Positions 23,815 to 35,300 of a stretch of DNA of 64,000 nucleotides are shown here, piece after piece. Where the stretch lies: assembly GCA_017979445.1 (NCBI GenBank), contig CM030706.1, positions 30,025,330-30,089,329 of the forward strand, in the 5' to 3' direction. The stretch's first letter is position 1. Each line of letters opens with the position of its first letter. Under the pieces are notes generated by a model. That model saw only the letters and a list, made by a program, of their open reading frames with translations. It was not told the origin of the DNA and did no database searches. This DNA comes from Akebia trifoliata (lineage: Eukaryota > Streptophyta > Magnoliopsida > Ranunculales > Lardizabalaceae). The position numbers were made by a program, and so were the translations under genes.

Positions 23815-24115
23815 TCTGGATCTTATCTTCCACGTGATAGAGAAGGTAGATAAGAATGATATGGTGCTTCGCGGGCTACGTTTATGATGTTCAATACTTT
23901 GTAGACCATTCGTTATCTGGTTAATTTGGTGATTTTGCATCCCATTCATTACTTTTTAACCCGGTATCTCGTCTAGGGGACCGAGTTGACTCATTCTATT
24001 TAAATTGGTCTAAAATTATTACTTAATACATATTTGAATTTAAATAATCATTTTATTACAATATTATAAGATGTGTTAGTAGATGCTCAATCACAAAATT
24101 ATTAAGAGTCGTGCT

Positions 24116-24272
24116 GGTGTGATACAAACGGAGACTCAGAGGTGACAAAATGATGTGGTGTTGCACACATTATCGTAGATGCTTTACCGTGAGATACAAG
24201 TAAAAAGCATCTATGGTTATGAGCGCACCATCACATCATTTTTGTCACCTTTGTCTCTCAGTTGTGTCATTC
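24116..24272. mobile_element. Foldback MITE, about 157 bp
   Basis: Left arm GTGTGATACAAACGGAGACT .. GGTGACAAAATGATGTGGTG faces a right arm which in reverse complement reads AATGACACAACTGAGAGAC .. GGTGACAAAAATGATGTGAT. The centre is GTAGATGCTTTAC .. AAAGCATCTATGG. Arms are about 75 bp and cover nearly the whole element. No coding sequence; the superfamily is not determined. Confidence 0.75.
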
Positions 24273-24318
24273 TGCATTTTCCAATTATTAATAGTTAAAG
24301 AAAATTTGAAAAAGAAAA

Positions 24319-24655
24319 TTGCTATTGGCACCTCAACTTTTACTTATTACACTCTATCTATAAATAAAAAATAATTATTACCTGTTGGAAAATAAGTGAA
24401 AGTTGAAGTGTCAATAGAAGCTCTCTTTTTTTAATTGTTAGATTTCTATTTTTGGGTTTAGAATTTTATATGAGCCTAATTATAATTGTAAACAACTATT
24501 GAAATCATTTGAACCAGCGTTACAATGTTTTGTAATGTTGAGATTATATTTTTAACCAAACCTTCATAATGTTTGAAGTGTGTTTTAATCTTAATTGGGG
24601 TGATAAATAATTTAAAAAATTAGAATGTAATAAGTAAAAGTTGGGGTGCCAATAT
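24319..24655. repeat. Copy 1 of a dispersed non-coding repeat family
   Basis: It contains GCTATTGGCACCTCAACTTT and, inverted, AAGTTGAAGTGTCAATAGAAGC, then an internal block (TTATATGAGCCTAATTATAA) and a final AAGTAAAAGTTGGGGTGCC. The same order of blocks is found at 57485-57760 and 58278-58547. Terminal motifs occur in both direct and inverted orientation. Probably a MITE-derived family without coding capacity. Confidence 0.7.
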
Positions 24656-24659
24656 CAAC

Positions 24660-25134
24660 TATTTAGAAAAAAATTATCAAAATGATGAACTATTCATCTT
24701 AATTTTGAAAATTGTAATTTATCATTTTCAAAAATATTTTATTTTATCAAAAATATTAATTTTAAAATGAATAGTTTTTTTATACCGAAATTGAACTATT
24801 GTAGTACAGTGATGTCTCCTTTCAAGATTTTGATTTTTTTCATTACTCACTGGCCTTGTTATAGATCTACAATACCTTAGCACTGACATTGAAAATTACC
24901 TACCAAGTTGTAGAGTGCTAAAATAAATTAAATCATCAATGTACTAAAATAGTTTATATTTTTATCTATTTACTTAAACAATCTTTCTTTTATTTTTATT
25001 TTAAATATGTTAAAAGGGAATTTTCGGTATCTAAGCACTACTCATTTCAAAATTTATCATTTTGGTAGAATAACTTATTTTGAAAATTAAAAAATCGGTA
25101 AATAACTATTTTCATTTGATTATTTTAATGTGTG
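24660..25134. other. AT-rich intergenic sequence
   Basis: No gene, RNA gene or terminal repeat was recognised; long A/T runs dominate. Confidence 0.5.
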
Positions 25135-25846
25135 GTTTTGATTGGTGTTTTAAAAATCAGATCGATCCATCGGCTAGACCTGCTAGCTTTTATGGTTTGA
25201 GTCAATTGAAAAAACCTAATTTTATAAAAATCAATTGACGATCAGATTTGTTCAAGGACCAGTTTGGGAGATTTTTAACATACCCCTCCACAATTTGGTG
25301 ACTATTTGAGTTGGCCCTTGTGTTTTAAAATTGATGAAAAACCCCTTTACCCAAGTTGTAAACTAATGAAAAATAGTTTAATTTACTAAAATTTTATTTG
25401 TTTCACCCACATGGATTGTCACATTTGAGAAATAACACTACAACAATCTAAAATTCATACCTAAACCAAATCGAAACACATAAAATAAAACTTAAAAATA
25501 TATTACTTTTTTGCGTAATCCATGCAACTCTTAAATTTCAATTTAAAATCAATAGTGAAAAAATCTCTTAAATTTCAAATTCAATTCCAATTCCAATTCC
25601 AGTGGTAAAAGATTATCTTTTTCATTTTTTTAAATTCATAAAATATTTACATTCCTATAAAAAAAAATTCTTGTAATTTATCCATACGGCATTGGATCAT
25701 ATGATTATAGAGTTGAGTAACTAGATTTTGGGAAGGAACTCCTAAAAACTTAATTAATATCTCATTTTGGGTCCAACCAATTTGGACCGACCTGATCAGT
25801 CGTACAGGTCAATGACCAGTCCAGTTTTTAAAACATTAGTTTTGAT
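25135..25846. mobile_element. hAT-type non-autonomous element with 8-bp target duplication
   Basis: The element (25143-25838, 696 bp) is flanked by GTTTTGAT on both sides (25135-25142 and 25839-25846), an exact 8-bp duplication as hAT transposons make. The left end is TGGTGTTTTAAAAATCAG; the right end in reverse complement is TAATGTTTTAAAAACTGG. GGTC/GACC-rich blocks lie inside both ends. No transposase reading frame is present, so it needed a trans-acting transposase. Confidence 0.8.
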
Positions 25847-26393
25847 ACTTTTCTCTAATTATTTTAGGCCGAGTTTCATAAACTTGGTCGATATTTTTAT
25901 GAACAAGTTAATGTGATGGACAATTCACATCGACTATCTCACCCAATTGCCTCTTGAAAGCCTCAAGTTGAGTCATGAATTCCTTAATGATTTGCAAGGC
26001 TTCCATCATTTTTTCCGGATAGTCAGAGACTTAACAGTGAAGCACCGAAGCTCTGTAATTTCTCACTACTTTCATAAAGAAGACAATGAAAAATGAGAGA
26101 ATATGGTTCTAAGACAATTTATCAGAGCTAGAAAATGGAAGTTAATAATATAAATTAGCGTACAAATTACCAAATCAGACTGTTAAAATAAACATTTGAT
26201 TTGATCTTTTACTTGAATCTTCTCAACATCTAAGTGAGAAAGAATGCTTACACAAAGCATCAATAATAAAACAAAAAAGTAGAAACAATAGAAAAAAAGA
26301 AATACATTTTCTTTCAGACCGAATGTGGATGGATGGATAGGCAATCCCCTTTCACACGGTCTTCTGTATTACAGTAATGAACGGTTAATGGAG
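25847..26393. other. 3' flank of the DnaJ gene
   Basis: No gene of its own. Read on the minus strand it follows the DnaJ stop codon and should contain its 3' UTR. The polyadenylation site could not be fixed. Confidence 0.45.
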
Positions 26394-29300
26394 TTATTTA
26401 GTCTTTTTAAAGGGAATAGAACAGTTCCATCGATTCAACAATGTGCAAGAATTGATCCTACTCATCAAGGAACATATGTACGTTACCAAAAATACCATAT
26501 AAATTGAGATCACGACCGGGGAATCTGGTCTGCTAGAAGCCCACATAGGTGCTGATACCGATGCAAACCCAGTCCGAGACTCTCTTTGCCTGTGAAATTA
26601 GGTAATAGTTAAAATGGACTTCTACAGATATTGTGCAGCCAGGACATGAGAACTGTTGAAATTAATATATTTCTGGGCTGTAGATTTAATGTGTGTATGC
26701 TAAATGTCCAAGTAGACTACTCATCTGCTTGAGAGTTTATTTGATGGGTTCTATCAATCACCAGTCACCAAATAAAACTCATACGGTAAAGTGACTTATC
26801 TTAGTCTCCCGTTCTCATATTTATATTCAAAATGTTGGTTTTGGTCCAATATTGTAAGCCATATGGTTCATCATCAACTTTTATTTGCATATATTGACCA
26901 GTTAAGAACCCTTGGAGCCAACTACCAAATGTAGAACTAAAAAACTATTGCACATATGAAGTACGAAAGGAAAGAACTAAAAAAAAAGCAACATACATTG
27001 ACTAAAGATGTTACTTGAAGTGTAGATCTGTTAAGACTATAACATACCCAAAAATGTTTTTAACTGAGCGCAAAAGAGATGTAATCCGACTGGTTCCTTT
27101 GCTTGAAGCCCTGCTTTCTTTCATCGTATCACCTTTGCGAGTCCCTGGAGAAGTATAGATCATAAAATCCTAAATAAGCTTTTTGATCAGCTTTAAGCAA
27201 TAGTCTCAACCATTTTACACTTTTATTCATTGATGGTGCATAGGCAAAAAAATAAAAAACAAATACCATTAGTATGGGCTTTGTATGATGCCTTAAGCGA
27301 AGCCAACTTTTCAACAAGCACACGTTCTGCATTACTGCCATTACCACAAAATTAAAGCTTAAGTAACAAAAGAACATAGTCATAAGAGGAAACAATTAAT
27401 GATCAAAGAAAATCTATAAAAACAAATTGATATAAATATGCAACCGAGTAAAACCATCAACATGTAGGTGAATCGACTTGTTTATACTTTCATTAGGTAT
27501 GAAATGTCATACTTCTTGTGTTACTCGACAAAATTCCTTGGTAAGTCTAGTTAACCATATTCTGATTATAAATTTGACTTATTAGTGACCTTATCTAGTG
27601 GGTCATTTGATTTCTTCCACAGATGTTGTGTCACTTCAAGCTGGGTAAAGTCTTCAATCGTATCATCTGTATCAATTCTGCATTGGGGTTAGGGTTAGTG
27701 AATAAAGCCAAATTTGATTTCAGGTACGTGGTATCGATCCCCATAGATATTACCAACTTAGAAATAAAGCATCTCTATTCTTAGTCAATAAAATAAGAGC
27801 ATTAGAGAGCAGTTCAATTTAGCTAAAATACCTACAAACTTCATCAATTTAGCTAAAATTGCATCTCCAATATAGTAAGAGAGTTAAAGAATGAATCTCA
27901 CTATCTCAGTTAGAATCTTTACTTAGTTCATCTTTAATTATGTTGTCTTTAGTTTACATTAAATAATAGTAGTTTGGGTATTCTATGTTATTACCTTATT
28001 AAGGGTACTTTAATATTCTATGTTGACCACTCAATGTAAAAGAAATAGAGGATCTCAAACCCTTTAGGTTCGTCCCCCTCATCTTCTTCTCTCTTCTAAT
28101 TTCTGCTGCTTGGATATTTACCCGTCTACCACAAACCTTAATCTCTCCTCCCTAAACTTACATGGTATCAGAGTGGGTAATTTATGTTGGAAATAATTTA
28201 GCTACTTACTATTTTAGTCTTAATTTCTTAGTAGTGATAGTCTTATATTTAATCCTTATTTGTAAGGGATTTTCTATAATTTAACCTTTTTAATTAATAT
28301 AAATTTTTGCCAAGCTCTCAAAAAGAGACTTGACACAATTATTCTCAAATCCTTCTTGGTATCAGAGCCAAGGAATTTTTCTCCTTCCTCTCTTTCTTCT
28401 CTTTACTCACTAAACCCTAACCTATAGTCTATCTCTTTCGATCTTCTCCCCTTCGGAGGTATTTCAAAAAAAAATTCTTTCTTTTTATCACATGCTGCAA
28501 TAATGCGCTGTGCTTATACCGCTAGGTTTGTCTCTTCATAACATCCAATTTATTTTGTGTGTGCGATAGTAATTAAGCCACAATAGTGGTTGTGTTTGGT
28601 GCTACAGCCACTGTTATTGGAACCAGACGATAGCCCTAAGAGTTTCAAATTCACCCAACGACAACAATTTTGGTCTTGTTGTGACCCTGTGACCTCACTA
28701 TAGTCAGGCGACAGTAATTTTTTACTTTGGTTTGGTCATGCGATCTCCTTGCAGTCAGGCGACAGTTGATTTTTGGCTTTGGTTTGGTTATACGAATTCA
28801 CTACTATCTATTTGCACCCAACAACAGCAGGTTTGGTCTCGTTGTGACCCTGCGACTAACTTAGAGCCTGCGATAGGTCCCAACAACCTCACTACAATCA
28901 GGCGACAGTAGTTTTTTGGCTTTGGTTTGATTCTACGAATTCATTGCAACCAGGCGATAGTTTTTTTAGCATCATTTTTGGTCCTACGACTTCACAACAA
29001 CCAGGCGACAGCGTGTTTGCTTTGGTTTGGCCCTGTGACAGGGTTTCGTTTTTTGTCCTGCGATAGACCTGGTGGACCCTGCGACAATGGTTTTCTGGTT
29101 TTTGGCCTATTTTTTTATTTTGTTTTTGGTCCAGCGACAGGTCTGGTTGACCTTGTGGAGGAGTATGACACTAATAGATTTTTTTGCGACTTGCGATTGC
29201 AGCAACAAGCTGTTGACGGTTGTTGATAGAGTTCGACAGCAGTTTGAAAATTGTTCTGCTATTTCTCCTTCAGATCTCCCTTCAAATCAAATCAATATCA

Positions 29301-32300
29301 TCGGCACAAGGAATTTCAACTTCCGCTACAGTCCTTGGGTCTAACTCTTCAGCCCAACATATTACCATTGCTCTTATCGATGGTCGGAACTTTCAGTTTT
29401 GGTCCTGATCTGTGCGTCTCTTTCTAAGGAGTAGAGGGAAATTTGAATGGCTCTCTGGGACTATTACTAAACCACCTCTAACTAATCTTAAATTTGAATC
29501 ATGGGAGATCAACAATTGCACTATCCTTAGATGGTTGTTTAACCCATGGATCAGCGCATTTATACCATGTTCATGTACCATGAGACAGTTCCATCTTTAT
29601 GGTCGGCGCTTACTCGGACATACGCACATTCCAAGAATGACTCAAGGATTTATGAACTTTATCGAGACATTGCCCAAGTTACCCAAAGGACTCAAAGTGT
29701 CGCCGATTAATTCAAATATCTTCAGTAAAGTTGGGAAGAACTTTCTCACTATGAGTCTATGGCTGAATTGTCTTCAGAGGCGGCCGATTATGTTGTCAAG
29801 CGGATTGCTCGACATCAGACCTATCAATTTCTTATAGGTCTACGTCCAGAATTTGAGGCACTTCGAACACAGATCCTCAACACCACTCCTTTACCTTCTT
29901 TATTTGAGATATTTGCGACCATTGACAGTGATGAGCATCGTCGCCATACTGCCCCTTCTCAAACTCAAGTCCCTGGCATTCTTTCTGCTCCAGTTACAGA
30001 TCAGATGGCCTTAGTTGCCAATTCGAGTTTCTTCGACCCTTGTACCTCTAGATCAGGAAATTGTACTCGTGGTAGCCGTGGTCGTGGTAAAGGGAGTGGT
30101 CTTACTTGTAGTCATTGTAAGAAGATTGGTCATGAGAAGGCTCGCTGCTTTCAACTCTATCCTCATCTAATACCACGATCTTCCTCCACTTCATCTTTGG
30201 GACAGAATGTTCCTCGTGCTGCTACAGTGAAGTCCTCATCTATTCATCTCACTGATCCTCCTTCACTTGGGACGATTAACTTACAACAGTTACAGACTCA
30301 GATTGCCAATATTTTCTGAGATCAGATCCAAGCACACACTAAAACCTCTTCGACTGCGGCCTCAAGTATTACGCCTCCAGGTACATCCTTTGCATTCAAT
30401 GTCACTCAGTCTAACTCTACTCCTCTGACATGGGTTATTGATTCTAGTGCCTCTGATCACATGATCGATAAGTCTAGCCATTTTACTTCTTCTATTTTTT
30501 CCACCACTCATAGGGAGGTTTGTCTTGCTGACGGATCTCTTACACCTATCCACAGCAAGGGTATCATCCCTTTATCTCCTGGGATCTCTCTAAATTCTGT
30601 GCATCATGTCCTTCACCTATCTCTTAATCTTTTATATGTTAGCAATATTACTAAATCTCATAATTGCTCAATTACTTTTTTCCTACTCATTTCATTTTCA
30701 GGACCTGACTTCAAAGAGGATTTTTGGCAAGGGGTATGAGAGGGATGGGCTATACTTGTTTGGATCTCAGCCTACTGCTGCTTCGGCTTCCGTGCTTCTA
30801 TCATCTGGCAGTCACATTTTTTCATCACAGACTCTAGGTTTATGGCATGCTCGCTTAGGACATGTCAATTTTCAACACATAAATTCTGTATTTCCTACTT
30901 TAAAAACTGCTTGTAGTGGACATAAATTTCAATGCTCTGTTGTGAACTTTCTAAACATACACATACTTCTTATATTCCTCGTATGCATCGATTTAATGCA
31001 ATATTTGATTTAGTTCATTCTGATGTATGGGGGGGCCTTCCCATGTTAGTGTCTTTAATGGTCATCGCTATTATATTACATTTATAGATGACTACTCTCG
31101 TTGCACTTGATTTTTTTATGCGTTCCCGTTCTGAAATGCTCCCAATTTTTGTTAATTTTCTTAAAATGATTCAGACTCAGTACAATATAACTGTTAAATC
31201 CCTTAGGTTAGATAATGGGGGGGAGGGGGTATATATATCTGATGGTATTCGCTCCCATCTTCATGAAAATGGTATGCTTCACCAGTTGACTTGTCCTTAT
31301 ACTCCTGAACAAAACGGGGTGGCGGAACGCAAGAACCGCCATCTCATGAACATTGACCATTGTCTTCTTCGCAAAATACATGTTTCAAAGGCATTTTGGA
31401 ATATGACAGTCCTTACTGCAACTTTTCTCCTTAATTGCGTTCCAAGTTGCACTTTAGAGGGGCAGGTGCCCCTACATGTTATTCAACCTGATAGCATTTT
31501 CTTCCCTATTACACCTCATGTCTTTGGGTACACGAGTTTCGTTCAGGACAAGACCCCCAATCATACGAAATTGGATGACAAAATCATGCGATGCATTTTT
31601 TTGGGTTATTCCTCTATGTCCAAGGGGTATCGGTGTTATGATCCAGTTTCTCGTCGTGTCATCCACATTCTTGATGTTACCTTCTTTGAAAATGTTCATA
31701 TTACATCTCCTTTGCAAGATTCTACTACTTTGCAGACGTGTCTCCTATCATGCTACCTTCTCCAATTTTTCCTCCGTCTTCACCGTCGCTTCAGGTCTAC
31801 ACTTGTTGCACTCACCCCTCTATACCCTTGTCAACCTCCTTGGATTCAAGTATACCCTCTTCTACTTCCAAACCTATACATGTTCTTATCCCTTCTATTT
31901 CTATCTCTCACTTATCTATTGCCCTTCGCAAAGGTAAGCGGCGGTGTGTTACTAATCATCCTATTGCCCAGTTTATTTCCTATCAGGGTCTTTCTTCCTC
32001 TTATCTGGCCTACCTTGCAACTACTGATTCTATTCGAGTTCCTCAGTCTGTATCAGAGGCTTTGTGAGACCCTCAGTGGACAAAAGCTATGACTGTTGAA
32101 ATGGATACTTTGCAAACAATAATACTTGGGAATTTGTGCCTCTTCCATCTAAGGAACAAACCGTTAGTTGTAAATGGGTCTTCATTGTGAAATATCTCGC
32201 AGACGGTATTGTTGATCATTATAAGGCACACCTAGTTGCTAAGGGATTAAACAAACTCCAGGGAAAGACTTTGGTGCTACGTTTGCTCCAGTCGCTAAAC

Positions 32301-35300
32301 TCTCTATTGTTCGTCTTCTTATCTCCTTAGTTGCGTGTAACTCTTGGCCACTTCACCAACTTGATGTGAAGAATGCTTTTTTGAATGGTGATTTGACTGA
32401 AGTTATTTATATGAATCCTCCTCCAGGGTTTCGTTTTCAAGGGGAGTATTCTAGGAAGGTATACCACCTTCGTAAGTCTTTGTATGGCTTGAAGCAGTCC
32501 CCACAAACCTGGTTTCCTCAGTTTTCTAAGGTTATTCTTTCTATGAAATTTTCGAGATGTCACTCAAATCATACTTGTTTTGTTCGTCGTGAAGTAGATG
32601 GTTGTTGTACCATTATTTTGGTATATGTGGATGACATCATTGTGACTGGTGATGATGCACAGTGGATTGACAATGTTAAAACGTTATTGGGTCGTGTCTT
32701 TGAGGTTAAGGACTTAGGTCCACTCAAGTACTTCTTGAGGATAGAAGTGGCCCGCTCTCACCGTAATATCTCACTTCCTCAGTGTAAATACAAATTGGAT
32801 CTTCTTCGGGATACTGGGATGTTTGGTTGTCGTCCTGTTTCCTCTTCTATGGATCATAATCATCGTCTTCAAGCTGATTCTGACGACCTTTTATCAAACC
32901 CATCTTCTTATTAGAGACTTGTAGGCCGTTTGATTTATCTGACTAACATCAGACCGGACTTGTTCTTTGCGGTCAGTGTGGTCAGTCAGTTCATGCATAC
33001 TCCGAATACTTCTCATCTTAATGCAATTTATCGCATTCTTCGCTAGTTGAAGTCACGTCCTGGTCTTGGACTTTTCTACTCGTCCACTACTCAGTCGCAT
33101 TTGTTTTGTTTTACAAATGCTGATTATGCAGGGTCTCTTATAGATAGAAGGTCTACCTATGATTTTTGTACATTTTATGGTAATAATCTTATCTCATGAA
33201 AAAGTAAGAAACAGAATGTGATATCTCGTTCATCTATTGAAGCTGAGTATCGTGTTATGGCCCTTAGTACATGTGAACTAATTTGGCTTTGCTCTTTGCT
33301 GACAGAGTTGGGTTTTCCTGTTTCTGGCTCTTCTACTCTGTTTTGTGATAACAAATATGCTATTATGCTGGCTTCTGATTCCATTCTTCATGAAAGAACA
33401 AAGCACATTGAGGTTGATATCCACTTCTTAGGGAGAAAGTTCGATCTGGTGACCTTCAGACAGTCTTCGTTCCTTCTTCAAATCAGCTTGCCGATATGCT
33501 TACGAAGTCTGTTGGTCCGTCTATCATTAATTCTCATCTTATCAAGCTGGATTTAGTTGATATATTCTCCCCAGCTTTAGAGGGAGTGTTGGAAATAATT
33601 TAGTTAGTTACTATTTTAGTCTTAATTTCTTAGTAATGATAGTCTTATATTTAATCCTTATTGGTAAGGGCTTTTTGTAATTTAACCTTTTTAATTAATA
33701 TAAATTTCTGTCAAGCTCTCACAAAGAGACTTGACACAATTATTCTCAAATCCTTCTATTTAGAGTTTTTCTTTTCTTCCTACTTTTTCCTCTTCCCTTT
33801 CTTTGAAATCTAGGGTTTCCAAATTTTGGGGGAGAACAAGTTTTCTTTTTGTTTGTGCAACCACCCCATGGTTATTTGTATACTCCTCGTACATACGCGT
33901 AGTGCAGGTGTGAAGCTTAAAGTGCATAGTGGTGATTTCTAGTGTCGTTTTTTTGGTGCCTATAGGCATGTTTATGCAGAAGAATGAAGTATCCATTCTA
34001 TTTCAATGTAACATGCTCCTCCCTTTAGTGAGGAAATCATATCGGAACCTATCCAAAAAAATTTGTGCTAGGCTTGTAGCTAAAAAACCCACTTTCTTAC
34101 GATAACGAGGTTCATTCGAATATGAAATCCAATCCTGAAAATACTGGAGCAGGTGCTATCAGAGAACAATTGGCCGATCCGGATTTGCGACTTATTACAG
34201 ATTATTCATTGGTAGAATGGAAAGAATTAGGGGAAGAAGGGACCGCCGGTAATGAATGGGAAGATAGAAAAATTGGAAGAAGAAAGGATTTTTTGGTTAG
34301 ACGCATGGAATTAGCTAATGTGTAGTCAGGTGATGTTTCCCTTTATTTCATGGCTCTTTTTACGGTATGGGCTGTAAGATCAAGATATCATCTCCATTTA
34401 GTTCTTTAGGTGGTCCAATTACCTCCATGAAATTAAATAGCTTTAATTATCTGCAATGCACCAAATCTATTCATATTCCTTATGCCGAAGAAAAGGGTCA
34501 CTTTCTTTTATCTAAAAAAGTCACCATTTGATGCTCCTAGTTTTCCCTGATAGGTTTAGAAATTTCTCAAATTATAAATTGGCTTTGGAAAAATATCAAT
34601 CCTTATTAGTTCCAAAGTGATGTTTCTAAATCTTGTCAAATCCATATGGGAGACTTTTTGTGATATATTTTTCTCTTTAAAGGAATATCCATCGGGTCTA
34701 CCAATTGTTTGAGAAGAACATCTCTCAGCATAAAGAAGAGAAAATTCTAGAGGTTATCTTGGTTGAAATGTAGGAGTTGATGCTTATCAGCCAGTTACCT
34801 TAGATATTGAGAAGCAACGAAAAAATCGTGAAGAGTGCCAAGTTGTTATTCGGTTCAGTCTACCCTCTAAATAAGGGCCAGTTCAAGCACAAGTTTCTGG
34901 ATGGTCATACTATTCCTTCAATTACCGAAGTTTACGTGGGTCTCCATTAATTTTCTATTGGTGGTAGTCCCAACATCAGCATTATTACTCGATTTGTTAT
35001 TTCTATTTTGGTTAAGATCAAGTGATTGAGGTGGCAATGGTGGTCATTATTCAAGGGGAGGCCGTGGAGCACAGAAGTATATTCATCAGTCTTTCAAATA
35101 TTTTGTAGATACTTAATGGTATTTTCAGGGGAAATCTACTTGAGTTAATCGGGCTTGATCAGGAGACTCAAGCTATTAGGTTGATCGCTTCTCAACAATA
35201 ACAGAGTGCATCTGGAGATTATGTTACTCTCATGTTATCGCGTGATAGTTATACCAGGTTAATCCTAGGTCAATAGAACTCTACCCACACAACTACTACT

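Larger units (their letters stand above)
28180..33762 (+). mobile_element. Ty1/copia retrotransposon with two LTRs and 5-bp target duplication
   Basis: The element spans 28185-33757 (5573 bp). Identical ATTTA duplications flank it (28180-28184 and 33758-33762). LTRs are 28185-28356 and 33587-33757, about 94% identical by eye (some 11 differences), so the insertion is not recent. The primer-binding site TGGTATCAGAGCC follows the 5' LTR, and a purine tract (TTAGAGGGAG) precedes the 3' LTR. Internal order: repeat-rich leader, gag with zinc knuckle, protease, integrase, RT, RNase H, as in copia. Reading frames are broken at several places. It sits antisense in intron 8 of the DnaJ gene. Confidence 0.93.

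Noticed and set aside
26325..26507. 60-residue plus-strand reading frame first suspected to be plastid-derived
   Set aside because: It is the reverse strand of DnaJ exon 11, which fits in phase to exon 10.
31472..31717. Minus-strand and alternative-frame ORFs inside the copia integrase/RT region
   Set aside because: They are shadows of the recognisable copia pol sequence.
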